From positions 62,001 through 126,000 of the forward strand of contig JAQRGA010000309.1 of NCBI GenBank assembly GCA_029237695.1: 64,000 nt of DNA. The letters are read 5' to 3'. This document shows, in pieces, positions 36,661 to 48,444 of this stretch; the first letter of the stretch is position 1; every line of letters starts with the position of its first letter. The translations under genes were made by a program, and so were the position numbers. Origin of the DNA: Conchocele bisecta. Its lineage: Eukaryota; Mollusca; Bivalvia; Lucinida; Thyasiridae. A model generated the notes under the pieces. It searched no databases, was not told the origin of the DNA, and was given only the letters and a program-made list of their open reading frames with translations.

Positions 36661-39600
36661 ACGCACATAATACGAATTCGCTTGCGTATATTTATCAATG
36701 TATATACAAAGTTAAGTTGACATACATTATGACAATATTTCATCTCTCTTTTAAATGATTTAACAATGAACGTTCCTAGGTTTCTTACTATCCTTTCCTT
36801 TAAGCATACTTGGGCGCTGTCGGTAAAATGTATCTAGATACTGCAAGCGTAAATCAGTGTACATAATGACCTATTACATATTTCTCACTTAGGTTGACCT
36901 ACCCTCGTAAAGATTCTTCCCTGTTCAAGGTGTGAATTTGTTGTGTATTTGATTAGTAACACTTGCATTGCCACATGGAAGCTGAACATATATTTATATT
37001 TGATTTCTTTTTAAATCAATATTTGTGCAACTATTAGCTTACGAAGTGGCGTAACTATCGTGAACATTATGTGTGGACACAATCATATGACCTGGCGACG
37101 AAGGGTGTGGAGTGAGGATTGTGGATTCGAGGACAAGTGCCCTCGGGGAACATAGTTCACCCCTGAACCAATCGGTGTAATTAAAATAATGCAACTTCAT
37201 TATCGCATATAAAAGTCATTCGTCACCCATATTTAAAATGAGCTTCCGCCATTGGCGGATTTATGTGGGGGAGGGGGACCCGGCACTCCATATGCATACC
37301 CTGCAACTTCTAAGTATGTATTAACATTTCGCGGTTTTGGGTTATGATACCTCAGGATAATTTTAGAAAATGTGCAAGCACGATAGTTACATACATGTGT
37401 AAAATCACTCGTGTGGCTAAACTTGAAACTGCCAGGACATCACATGTCCAGCCCCCGATGATCGCGGATATCATGTTGTTTCTAAGAGTTTTTCGAGTTC
37501 CAGAGTTGGTTGAATAACCATCACTCTGTCTTTTATTTTCACACGTATTGAACTTACAGCCATACGTTCTGCAGTATTAGTTCTGCCATACAGGAGCGGT
37601 GATAATAAAATACCCGGAAAAGTTCTGTTTGTTGGGTTAACTGTCTGAAAATTCGCATACATGATGTGATAAATGCTCCATCGATTTCATATTCAGAACT
37701 CATAATACATATAGCATGGACATGGTTATCGTTACCAACGCAAAGTCATCACGCGATATGTGGCCGAACGTCAAAATGACGTTATGTAAATGTTATGCTC
37801 CTTATTGTTCAATAGAAGGAAAACATGCATATTATTTTAGTTCGTGCTCACACAATGAGTTAATTATTATTTTTGAAAATACAATAGTACTGCATGTATA
37901 TGTACTTCCGACAGCGGCCTAGTCATACACTTTACCTTTGTTCAAACATAGAACCTGGCATACCGACAGTAGCATTATTGACTGCTGACGTCGTCGAAGT
38001 TGGTTCACTTGCAAGCGGCTTTTCGTGTACTGGGTTTAAAAAAAGTAAATCGCATATGGCAGGATTTGGCGAATATGGAGGATGGAATAACAGCTCCAAT
38101 CCACGATATTTGATAATAGATGCACTCGATTAGAAATATGTACAGAAATATCGTAAACCTCGAGCACAATTGGTAACATTCAATTTTTTTTTGCTCCATG
38201 TTCAGCATCATCGGGATCCATCTAGCTCTATGGTCTCACGGGACAGTGGTGGAGCTAGTATCAAAAAGGGGGTGGACGATTTCCTTCATATTTCACTACA
38301 GACCCTGCAAGTTACACCAGAGTGTCTAGAAAAATGGGTTTATGAATATTTCTGGACTTTGTGAGGCTTGACTAGGTGTATTTCTTGGAGTATTTCATAG
38401 TTCTACGAAACTCCAGGTCAGCTCTGCTTGATTTTGACGTCTTGGAAAATGGCGCCCTCCATGCTGTTTCGAAGGTAGTGTTTTGAGCCAGAATTTGAGG
38501 GTATTTTTCGGGCATATGTAGCGAAAAATTGAGCTGGTTATGACCCCGCTTTGAAATCATTTTCAGGCAATGGTGTGATCTTGCAAATGATATAACAAGT
38601 CGTAGTAAAATGTCTGTGCCTCATATTTTCGTGAAAACAAATCCAGGAAATTCAGTCATGTTTACATTTCTGGTCAAAATTAGGTGGGTGGGGTAATTAA
38701 AAAAATATTTTTTTGTTATCATCTGAAGTGTAGACTGCATTTTTATTGTGGCATGTGATTTGTACTCCTGTTGCGAGTATTTTTTAATATTTGTCGCAAG
38801 AGCCTCCTTAAATAATTGTGAGAGGCAGTGGTTTTAATCATTCGCCCGTCGCCTTCAGAAAAATGGTAAATTTTGCCTCTTTTGAACTATCCCGTGATGC
38901 CTATGTATCTTGGTATTTACATCTTTTTAATCACACTATGGAGTATGCCGGCTGTGAGTTCAACCGATCTCATAGTTCACGCACAATGATACATCAACCC
39001 AGACTTTTACTTTGTGTCACAACATCTGAAAACGTCACTTTTGGACTTCCCTTCGCGCATTCCCGTCCACCGTCTCTCTGACTATATCGCTCGCAAATTG
39101 CCATCCCGGTGGTGCACGTTCACCGAATACATTTCTCATCATCATCATCTCGTATTGATGCATGCGTTACGATGCAGTATTTAATAGCACATTTTAGTTC
39201 TTCTGGCATGTTCTCATGAGACAGAGCAGACAATCGTTAAACTATGTAATTTCCTGTCATGACGTCACATTTTTCAAAACGTGTCGCGTATGAAACATTA
39301 AATAATTTCGCTATCATTTCCTAAAATTTATTTGAGCCAACAACAAACAACTCGGAAACGCAAGCCGTTCTAAATCCGCGTTCATTCTAAAATATGCATA
39401 CAAAATTACGATATTTGGGTCGCAATCCAAAACATGACGTTACCATAGCTACTGCAACACTGGCCATGAACATTATTTTCATACTTTGTCTTGGGTTAAT
39501 GGTAAAAAATTGGCCAGGCTACGAGATATCCAAATTTGGTTGAAATGCGATAATAGATGACACAACGATGGGACTTGTCTGGGTATTTTATAAACACCAC

Positions 39601-39794
39601 TCACATAAGCCGTTGATAAAAACGTCGTATTTTCGACGTCATTGATCTAAAACGTTATATACGTTTTTACCACGCGTCATAAAAATACGTATAAAATGAA
39701 AAATAATTGGGATAAATTGATAATTTTTGCGGCCTATGGCCTTTAAAAGATGTATAATGCAGAATGTGTAAAAAAGTAAAAACTGAGAAAAAAA
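36661..39794. other. Long gene-free stretch
   Basis: Short open frames only. No splice-supported exon, RNA gene or tandem repeat was recognised. Confidence 0.35.
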
Positions 39795-39836
39795 TGTCAT
39801 TAAGCCCGGTTTTCGCATGGCGCGGCTCATATATGT

Positions 39837-40250
39837 TTGTTTATTGGGGTTTAACGGCCTATCAACAGCTAAGGTCATTTAACACCGGGTCAATGGGTTA
39901 GTACTAAATCCCATATATTACCTGTACAAGTACATGTTCAAGTACATGTACAAATGGAGGGAAAATCCCAAGATCAAAACTGAATATTTACAGTAAAAAA
40001 ACTATATATTCAGTCCTGAGATCAGAATAATCCTGATCGGATGCCAGGTCCTCACCACACCAGAATCACTTGGCCCCCTCCCAAAAGCAGTAGGATCAGT
40101 AATAATTTTGCTACTTTTCTAATGGGAAATAACCCAATTCAACTCGCAGGTAACAAAGATAAAACCATACCTGAGGGCCAAACCAGGCAAATCGTGATTC
40201 CTATAAGGAGGAACCCCTACCGTTAATTTACGCCGTCACGTTCACCCGAC
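39837..40250 (+). repeat. SINE-like repeat, longest copy
   Basis: 'ggggtttaacggcctatcaa' through 'ggaaaatcccaagatcaaaa', 'ggatcagtaataattttgct' and 'gtgattcctataaggaggaa' to 'cgttcacccgacc'. Co-linear with 10,526-10,940. Confidence 0.75.
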
Positions 40251-42535
40251 CAACCATCCACTCTAACAACATGTAATCTCACTCTACAACTTGCACTGAT
40301 ACATTACTGAGACACATATTTGTTGCTGCGACTCCAGAAACATTTATGTACATGTAGTGTCTGTGACAATTTAGTGCACACACATGGTATATAATAGCAT
40401 AGTTGTACCATGCCGCACCACATGTAGTTACATGTACAATTGGCAGTGTCTGTAGCCCCATAATGTGATTTCACAAAATGGCACTACTTGTCATTTTCAC
40501 TATCATATAAAAAAGTTGATTAGCTTAATAATACAATGGTATTGTAGTTCTATACCTCTTGACACTGACTGACTCATTTTAGCCAATTACTGTAATTTGG
40601 GAACACATATAATTGACAATTTTGTCCAAGTAACAGATATCAGAAAAGATAAATAAGACATGTTTGTCAGGTAATTGCTTTTAACTACTCTACTACATGT
40701 GCATGAAATAAATCATAACCAAGTCAATTGTACACAAGTAATTGTGGTAAAAATAGGCATTATCAGATATAATAACATGTGTAGTGTCTGTAGCCCCTCT
40801 GTCGAATTTGGTGTAACGTCATATATATCTGTAGCACATGCAGTTGTAATGTCACTATGTGTTTTATTTCATTAACCGATGAAGCTACTATATTAAGAAC
40901 TGATTTTGTATATATAGTGACATGATTGCAGGTAGTATTGCTATATGCAAGCGCATGCTATTTGACAATGCACATCAGACACTTTTGAAAGGTATTATAT
41001 TATATATATATCGACTCAAAATAACTGTAGCATTGTGAAATTAGTTTGTTCCTGACCAGTTCTTTACAAAAACACTATAAACATCCTAAATACACACTGT
41101 ACATTATTAAAAGCCCATGTTATACATTTAAATGTAGTGTGTGTAGGCCCATGCAGCCAGGCGTGTTTTAGGTAGCACAGTTTCAAAACGAGGAACCTGA
41201 TCCAAAAACTGTTTTCACACAATATGGCCAACATATCGAAGTTAATATTTTTGCATGAAAACATTGAATTGTATTTGATCTATTTTTTGACTAATGTGAC
41301 ACAAATTCCCTATATAAATAAAAATGAAGAAAAAAAAACGAAAAAAAAAGATGAACAAAAAACACAACTTACTTTGAATATCTGAAACACAGCCGCTTTA
41401 ATATGATACAGTCAATAATACTACATTTTCCTATTACGCCGTAATGAAGCACGCAACATGTATATAAAATCGATATTGTTTCAGTTAGTACATGAGATGT
41501 TGACGTGCATGGATGGTAACACAAGATGAAAGACGCCGCCACACAGGTATGCACGTACATGTATTTGTATACAATGGAACCTATCTAAACCGAACAACCT
41601 TGCGACATTGATGTGTTAAATTATGACCGATTTCTCGTTTTCCGACCTATCATTTTCTGATCTACGCCGAAAATTTGAAAATTACAATACAGTTAACCCT
41701 ATATTGTACCATTTCCCCACACAATCACATACATATTAATATTATTACCTTTTTAAATAATTTCTGAATGTTTTAGTACCGGTAATCAAGATTTCCATTT
41801 CAGAAATATTGGTAGCCAAAGGGCTATTGTGGCTACCAGTAGCGCCACCTTACTTATTGAATGAAAATATGAGTAATGATAAAAATACACAAAGTTTCAA
41901 GTCAATCCAACTTACGGTTGCAGAAATATTGGGTACCCAAACACTTTAAACACAAATCTTAAGGATGGAGGAACGGAAATATGAAAACTATAGTTTGAAT
42001 GCCGGTGGTATAATAAGGTTATAGTGTTATGTTTCAACCTCAAGTATGCTATATGTGCGCACATTTTCGTGAAATAACTTCTGTATTCTATACCCGATCA
42101 TTATGACACTTTTTTGTAGAATCAGTATTTGTAACATTGGTAATTGCTAGCTTAGATAATCTCAGCTTGACGATGTCTTTTTCTATTTCATCTGTCTTTT
42201 ATATTTTCTGTATCCTTCTAGCTGAGATGTCACAATAACAGCCTCTTCTTAGTGATTTTGTCCTTGCGGTTTGCGACATGGTCTGACAAGCGAGGTGAAC
42301 AATGTTTATTTACAATGTTTCTCCTTGGTTCATGGATGTTTTTATAAAATACTTCCCAGTTTAAGACCACACAACGCGAGGACATAAATACTGAGAATGT
42401 ACTGTTATTGTGACCAAACAGTACACAGCAAGTGTCTCAGCTAAGAACAGAAATAAAATACCTCAGAAATAGTAAAAGACATCTGTATAGCTGAGAGTAT
42501 CTAAGCTAGGTGTAATTACTAGTTGCGAACAGTCA
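40251..42535. other. Gene-free stretch
   Basis: AT-rich, no gene recognised. At 41,572 a lone CAGTGGAACC-type end ('acaatggaacctatctaaac') resembles one end of the element at 7,092. Confidence 0.35.
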
Positions 42536-42950
42536 CTTGTGCAATCTATATGTACTGTCCGTAGCCACAGTTACGATTCCACGCATAGGCTTCCTCTGCA
42601 GAATAGCGAATCAGATCTGATTCACACTTGTTAATTGTGAAAGATATTCTACATTTTATAACTGAAATGAATGCAACATTATGAAAATAATATATTCCAG
42701 TAATTATGAAATAAATTTGTAAATTTTAGTTGCAGGAAGTAACTTTGCAAAATAATCCCATATCGTCCGTACACAGAGTTACGACGGTGCCCTCCATAGG
42801 TTTCCCCTGCAGAGAAGCGAATCAGATACGATTCGGACTTTAGCTGTTAATTGTGACATATTTTCTGTTTTTTTCAATTGAAAGAAATGTCAGTAATTGT
42901 AAAAGTAAAACAAGTATGTAATTCTGAAATAAATGTTATCATTGTAGTAC
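42536..42950 (+). repeat. Two about-225-bp degenerate direct repeats
   Basis: 'gtccgtagccacagttacga' and 'gtccgtacacagagttacga', each followed by 'cctctgcagaatagcgaatc' / 'cccctgcagagaagcgaatc', an 'agat(c/a)(t/c)gattc' palindrome and 'ttaattgtga'. A related unit is at 18,905-19,060. Confidence 0.7.
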
Positions 42951-43079
42951 GACTAACAAAAAAAATATTGCCTTTCCGGTAACTGGACCCCAACATACCT
43001 AACTTTTACATTTAGATTTTGGTCTGACTGGGTCATTTTGCGATTCTAGTTTAAATTTACACAACATTCAATCTACATC

Positions 43080-43310
43080 TGTTTGTTTGTTGGGGTTTAA
43101 CGGCCTATCAACAGCTAAGGTCTTTAAGGCCGGATCAATTGGTTTAGCACTAAATCCCATATATTACCTGTATATGTTCAAGTACATGTACAAAGGGGGG
43201 GGGGGGGGGGAATCCCAGAATCAGAACTGAATATTTACATTAAAAAAACTATATATTCAGCCCTGAAATCTGAATAATCCTGATCTGATGCCTGGTCCTT
43301 GCCACACCAG
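43080..43310 (+). repeat. SINE-like repeat
   Basis: 'gtttgttggggtttaacggc', 'ctatcaacagctaaggtc', poly-G, 'aatcccagaatcagaactga' and 'gatctgatgcctggtccttg'. Confidence 0.75.
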
Positions 43311-43567
43311 TAAATCTACATCTGTAAATTTATTACAGAGCTATTGAAATATGTTCATTTCATAATATAGTTGCGAACGGTAACTTGCAAACCACCGTGT
43401 TTATCGCTCAGACATGTCCCCATGGCAGCCACACGCTATACTTATCGCTTGTTAATCCAGTGCACTCATACAAAACTTCATGGCACAAACAAATTAGCAC
43501 CTACCCAGGCTAATGTAATTTAGAACGATGATTAATGGGATAGGCCTTGAAAGAGGACATCCGGAAC

Positions 43568-43648
43568 AAAGCCACAGATGCTGGAAAAAACTCATCCTCA
43601 GAGAACTTCTACAGATGCTGGAAAAAACTCATCCTCAGAGAACTTCTA
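43568..43648 (+). repeat. 37-bp tandem duplication
   Basis: 'acagatgctggaaaaaactc' + 'atcctcagagaacttct' occurs twice in a row. Confidence 0.9.
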
Positions 43649-43831
43649 CACCGTTTCCTGAGTACACCATCACTAGTTATATCGACATTCGGCTGATTTC
43701 TGACACAGTTAAACGGCGGTCGTATAGGAACGCCGTTGTCATGCTGTTGTTAACCTTAGCAACCGGTCGGCCATTTTGTTTCCGGTGGGTCATCTTGTTT
43801 TTTAGATTTACTAGTTTAAAAACATTTTGAT

Positions 43832-43905
43832 CGGACCCAGCCGCGAACTCACAACTTGCGTCTCCGTAGCGCAGCGCCTTATGCCACACGACCACAGAGT
43901 CAGTT
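43832..43905 (-). repeat. tRNA-like sequence (tRNA pseudogene or SINE head)
   Basis: On the minus strand 'gtggcataaggcgctgcg' resembles an A box and 'gtgagttcgcggctgggtcc' a B box, with about tRNA spacing. The acceptor stem is not convincingly paired and the position of the anticodon is unclear, so it is not called as a working tRNA. Confidence 0.4.
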
Positions 43906-43984
43906 ATAATACATAAACCCGGAAGCTATATATAAACACTACCTAGTGTTGTGCAATACTGGTTGTATTATCGATTAGCGAAAT

Positions 43985-44310
43985 ACTCAGCTGTTCACAA
44001 ACCGCAAACAAATTCGTGCTTGGAAAAAGGGGGATGAGCAACGGGGCCAGCCTTTGGCAGGCGAGGGGCGTAGGCCGTCCCTTGGGCTCGCCTCGTGGGG
44101 GTACCACTGGTTCTGCGAGCAATTAGCACGCGACATGGGTGCTTGGAGGAAGGGGGCTGGTAGGCGCGGCGGTCCCCAAAGAGCTGGTGCATTCGCCCCC
44201 ACAGGCCTCCATTTTCACCGGCACCCGCAGTTACCCCACTGGGGGAGGAATATTCGCCCACCCTGCTGCTCAATTCAATCGCCTTGTCCTTCTCCAATAC
44301 GTTTGTGACA
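43985..44310. other. Isolated GC-rich block of unknown origin
   Basis: About 60% GC in otherwise AT-rich DNA, with open frames on both strands and words such as 'tgggctcgcctcgtgggggt' and 'accccactgggggaggaata'. It matches no rRNA, snRNA or gene I recognise. It might be a GC-rich repeat, a CpG island or a processed fragment. Confidence 0.35.
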
Positions 44311-44469
44311 CGTATTACTATTTATCTACTTTAACAATAATATCGCATATAATGATTAATATGCAATCAATCTCAAAGTTTCTCCAATAATTACACCTTT
44401 TACTGAGGTGCGGTAATTATTTGGGAGGTGTACAGTTTAATTATTCAGGTGTTGTAATGATTTATTTCT

Positions 44470-44838
44470 GAATAGCCCACCAGCATATAGAATTGCAACC
44501 CAGCATATATAAATAGGACCACCAACATATAGCGCACCAGCATATAGAATTGAACACCCGCATATAGAATTGGGGCCACCAACATATATAATTGGAACCT
44601 CGATCTAGAGAATTGTGACCACCAACATATAGCAAACCAGTATATATAATTGGGACCACCAACATATAGAATTGGAACCACAAACATATGGAATTGGGCC
44701 ACCAACATATAGCACACCAACATATAGAATTGGGACCATCAACATATATAATTGGGACCTCGATATAGAGAATTGGGACCACCAACATATAGCACACCAG
44801 CAAATAGAATTGGGACCACCAACATATATAATTGTGTA
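44470..44838 (-). repeat. Minisatellite, about 20-22 bp unit
   Basis: About 18 units of 'accaacatatagaattggga' with variants ('agcacaccagcatatagaat', 'cctcgatatagagaattggg'). Three minus-strand frames stay open and give 'YMLVVPI'-type repeats, which come from the repeat rather than selection. Confidence 0.9.
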
Positions 44839-45074
44839 ATCAAGCAATTACACCATATCCACATTGATATATGTTCCTTCAGTACAACATTCATCAACCA
44901 GAATCCATCACGCGTTGGTTCATTACTTCTGGTTTCGACATCCAGGGTGCTCCTAATCTGTCCGTTCGAACTGTTCATTCTCGCTCATTACATTTTGATA
45001 TAGTATGCCTACTGTATCGTGTAATGTTCCGCCACCTGAAAGTGTCACTGTCTTCTCATCATAATTGTCCCTTG

Positions 45075-45470
45075 CTAAACCTGTGAACAGGCGCCAATGT
45101 TAGTCATACCATCTGGGGTTGCCTGATGGCGCCCAACTATGTCAGATGTCAGCTGTGTTTCTATGGCCTCAACTGTGTGATAACTTACTGAATGTCCAAA
45201 CGTATTCAGAACGTCAATCACTTGTTTGCTTCCCGTCTGACTTTGTATCCCCAACCATAAACACAGTTGTTTTTCAGGCTTAACTTTACATTGTGTAACA
45301 TTAAGCACAACATCATCAGCTACAGAGTTTATTAATCTATGAACACATTCATGCACGAAGTAATTTTCTGAGCCGGATTATAGAACTTGCACAAATTTAG
45401 TTAATTCGTCTGGTCTATTGATTCTAAATGCCAACGCTTCCAGTAAATCATCTGGTGTTAGAAATAATGC
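45075..45470 (-). pseudogene. Fragment of an uncharacterised repeated invertebrate ORF
   Basis: The minus-strand frame 45,075-45,356 contains 'KPEKQLCLWLGIQSQTGSKQ', 'DVLNTFGHSVSYHTVEAIET' and 'ATPDGM', words I associate from memory with an unnamed, multi-copy family in cnidarian and mollusc genomes. The preceding segment (about 45,370-45,470) continues it in another frame with 'TPDDLLEALAFRINRP', separated by a stop. Broken. Function unknown. Confidence 0.45.
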
Positions 45471-45479
45471 TGTTTCTCA

Positions 45480-45949
45480 GAAATAGTGCTACATCCTTTA
45501 TATAATGGATGTCAAAATCTGCTATTCGTATTGCTCTCTTGTTTGATAAGCTGTTTTGACAAATTCCGCTACTGATATAATGTGTAAGATCATATATGTT
45601 GATTGCTACACATATTGTACGAAATGCGACCATCTTGAAAGTATGAAAATCCATTGTCCTCAAACGAGTATTGATAAACTTGTTAAATCGTCGAAGCTGA
45701 TCGGTATTGTCTCGTCTGATATGATGTGTGTAATACGTGAATAGCTCTGAATTCCAGAAAATTGCTGTTCCAAATTTTACAGTGATGGATATCTTAAATA
45801 TAAAAATTAGTACGTGTATGCTCCTTTTTATACTTTTAGTAAGCTGTAGATCAACGAATGTGTATAAAATGAATGGCATCATTGTAGTTTTGAACGGGTA
45901 TGTGGTACCGACATTGATATCAAAGTTATAAGTATAGTTTACGAAATTC
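45480..45949. other. AT-rich spacer
   Basis: A 196-codon minus-strand open frame covers much of this but shows no domain and low sequence complexity; not accepted as a gene. Confidence 0.35.
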
Positions 45950-46510
45950 GTATAAAATAGCGGCCATTTTGCATTTACACACTTCACTTTGTATCGTAAA
46001 ATTGGTTTATAAACATTGTATAGCATGCCAGTTATCACATATCAGAATTGTGTTTTCATTAATAATTATGTAACTGCTGAAACAACGACGTTGCATATAA
46101 ATATCCAAAAATATGGGTATGCATTTCATAAGGTCGGCCATATTGTATATGTATATAACACATTTATGGCACAAACGTTATGTTTTTGTTGAGTATTATT
46201 ATCAATACCAATATGCTACACATGGGACTATGTTAGTTTCATATTATAAGTGTGTAGTGTCAACACTTAATTGTTTGTACGTGCCTGTTTCTTTAAATAA
46301 TTCATAAAATTCATGTAAAATGGCGGCCATGTTGGATTTCTATGCATCATATTATTAATGAAAACATGGATTGATACATATGTTATCGTCTATAAAGTAT
46401 TAAATGCCTGAAAATGATCGGTATTTGTGCTTTTAAAACTGCTTCGACAATACGATATGCCCCTACATGTAGTAAAGTACTATTTCATTGGCGGCCATCT
46501 TGTTTATACA
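45950..46510 (+). repeat. Four spaced 'atggcggccatnttg' words
   Basis: The word occurs at about 45,957, 46,130, 46,320 and 46,490, at 170-190-bp intervals, suggesting a decayed tandem repeat upstream of the fucosyltransferase. The same word is a hallmark of the 430-bp units in 12,635-14,256. Confidence 0.55.
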
Positions 46511-46743
46511 AATTACTAGGCTTAAGCTACTACTTCTGAAGATCTAGCATGCGGAAATGTATAGAGTATATATGTTTAGTCTCATTTGTAACAAAAATCT
46601 TTGGTGCGCAGAGATGGTACTAAAACCCCTATTTAATGCCGGTACGCCCTGGGCCTATTATAGCAAAAAGTAAAAAAAAAAACGTCGGCAATCTATTTGA
46701 GGAATAGGCTACTGTTGTATTGTGTATATTTTATGTTTCAGTG

Positions 46744-47922
46744 ATGTCGACGAGCCGTCAGACCAATGGGTGCAGCAGCCGTACCGTGTTATTTACGTGT
46801 GTGCTGCTGTTCGCCGCCGTCTATCTATTGTATGGCCTGCTGCTCTCACGCCCCATCACACTGCTGGACGAGCCGGAGCACACGGAAGGCGGGCCGGTCA
46901 CGGCTACTGCAGGCGCCCACTACCCGTACGTTGACATGCCGTTCAACATCCACAACGACAGGGCGGCGGCCAACATCCGGACAATCCTGTGGTTTAATCC
47001 ACCGGTCTGGATTAAACCATGGAATGCGCTCATCACCTTTAATGACTGTCTGTACAGTAACTGTCATCTTGTCACCGACAAAGAACTGTTCGCCAAGAGC
47101 GACTCTGTTATATTCTCTATAGGCGATAAGACGTTCGGACCGAAGCCGCCGGTGTCGCCGGACAAACGGAACCCACGGCAGGTGTGGACCTTCTTCAGTC
47201 TCGAGTCGCCGGTACACGTGTACTACCCTGACGACTACAAGAGCCCGCTGTGGCGAAACGTGTTTAACTGGTCATGGACCTACAGACAAGACTCGGATAT
47301 ATTCCAACCATACGGAATCCTCGAGACTAAAAATAAAATCCCTGCTAGGAACTACACGCAAGCGTTCCAAAATAAAACGCGTTTCGCGGCCTGGCTGGTG
47401 AGTCACTGTCAAACACACGGCGAACGGGAAAACTACGTAAAGATACTACAGAAATACGTGTCCGTCGACGTGTTCGGCAAATGTGGACAGAAGAACGTTA
47501 GAAACGTCGAAGAGCTGGTAAACACAAAATACAAGTTTTATCTTGGCTTCGAAAATTCAATCTGTGACGATTATATCACTGAGAAGTTCTTTCATTATTA
47601 CAAATATGACCTTATTACCGTATTGAGAGGTAGGGTTAATTATAACAAATATCTACCAAATGGATCCTTCATCAACACCTCAGACTTTCCAACCGTTAAA
47701 TCACTTGCAGACTTTCTCATAAGACTGGGCGCTAATGAAACGCACTATTCAAAATACTTGACGATTAAAGACAGTTATAGCGTGTATAGTGGTGTGTTTA
47801 CGTATCGGAATTATATGTGTAAGGTGTGCGAAAAACTTAATAAACTGGACGAAAACATCAACCTATACCCAGATATCGCTAAATGGCTTGGACACTGCTA
47901 CAAAGCAAATTACATAAAATAA
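46744..47922 (+). CDS. Alpha-1,3-fucosyltransferase (GT10), Golgi type II membrane protein
   Basis: Transfers fucose from GDP-fucose to N-acetylglucosamine-containing glycans in the Golgi lumen (family knowledge). The 392-residue product has a short cytosolic tail, one signal-anchor helix (about residues 14-35, 'VLFTCVLLFAAVYLLYGLLL'), a stem, then a GT10 catalytic region. The hallmark 'KFYLGFENSICDDYITEKFF' falls at about residues 264-285, and 'MCKVCEKL' near the end fits the conserved C-terminal cysteines. Sequons NWS, NYT, NKT, NGS, NTS and NET are present. A 'tatgtttcag' splice acceptor ends 2 bp before the ATG, so a 5'-UTR intron lies upstream and the coding part is one exon, as usual for this family. 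Length is normal. Acceptor specificity (Lewis-type versus core alpha-1,3) cannot be told from sequence. A dead inverted duplicate lies at 680-2,800. Confidence 0.92.
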   Translation: MSTSRQTNGCSSRTVLFTCVLLFAAVYLLYGLLLSRPITLLDEPEHTEGGPVTATAGAHYPYVDMPFNIHNDRAAANIRTILWFNPPVWIKPWNALITFNDCLYSNCHLVTDKELFAKSDSVIFSIGDKTFGPKPPVSPDKRNPRQVWTFFSLESPVHVYYPDDYKSPLWRNVFNWSWTYRQDSDIFQPYGILETKNKIPARNYTQAFQNKTRFAAWLVSHCQTHGERENYVKILQKYVSVDVFGKCGQKNVRNVEELVNTKYKFYLGFENSICDDYITEKFFHYYKYDLITVLRGRVNYNKYLPNGSFINTSDFPTVKSLADFLIRLGANETHYSKYLTIKDSYSVYSGVFTYRNYMCKVCEKLNKLDENINLYPDIAKWLGHCYKANYIK

Positions 47923-47991
47923 CTACATATACTCTCGTTGATTATGATACGAATGTTACATACATGCTTGCATATCTGAAACGGTCGGTGG

Positions 47992-48033
47992 AATAAGGGT
48001 GGCTAACTCCACGTGGAGTTAGCCCCCCTTATT
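47992..48033. repeat. 42-bp palindrome downstream of fucosyltransferase
   Basis: Arms 'aataagggtggctaactcca(c)' and 'gtggagttagccccccttat(t)', one mismatch in 21. Homologous to 780-819. Lies 70 bp after the stop codon and could form a stem-loop in the transcript. Confidence 0.88.
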
Positions 48034-48444
48034 TTACAGTCCTCATTATTTTGGTTAATATGCACAGTGAAGTCTCTCCCAACTGACACCCTGGAAGCTC
48101 CACCAGTGTGTTCGTTTAGAGATGTGTCAACCAAGTACAAATGTATGTTACATTTTGAAAGTTTTGTCTGTTCTGTTCAATGCAAAACGTGGTATTGGAC
48201 ACTTTAACATGTATTAGTGCTACACAACAATGATCACACTTAAAGGCATCGGGACTCAGATATGTCGCTAAGGTGATGAAACAGAATAGGGAAAGAGAGA
48301 TTGCTTGTAGATTTGCATCGTATTTGTATACCCAATTCTTCATACATGTTTAAGTCGGGTGTAAACATTGGGCCAAACTGTTTGTATATTTTTTCAGTAT
48401 TATATGATGTTTTTGCAATCAATGGTTATTAATTTAGTTTACGT

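Larger units (their letters stand above)
35032..39835. mobile_element. Candidate element bounded by 39-bp inverted ends
   Basis: 'gggccgcgccatacgaaaac' (35,037) and 'gttttcgcatggcgcggctc' (39,811) are inverted copies whose similarity spans about 39 bp, ending near 'catatatg'. The interior shows no transposase or other coding signal apart from a LINE-tail-like fragment at 36,360, so these may be two separate repeats in opposite orientation. Confidence 0.35.

Noticed and set aside
43832..43905. Functional tRNA gene
   Set aside because: A- and B-box-like words are present but no convincing acceptor stem or anticodon loop; kept only as a tRNA-like sequence.
44445..44978. Several overlapping minus-strand ORFs with YMLVVPI repeats
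   Set aside because: Three frames are open at once because the minisatellite lacks stops; no evidence of selection or expression.
45448..46038. 196-codon open frame on the minus strand
   Set aside because: AT-rich, low-information translation with no motif, and it overlaps a decayed tandem repeat; only its last part borders a recognisable fragment in a different frame.
46846..47217. 123-codon minus-strand ORF over the fucosyltransferase
   Set aside because: Antisense shadow of a clear GT10 gene.
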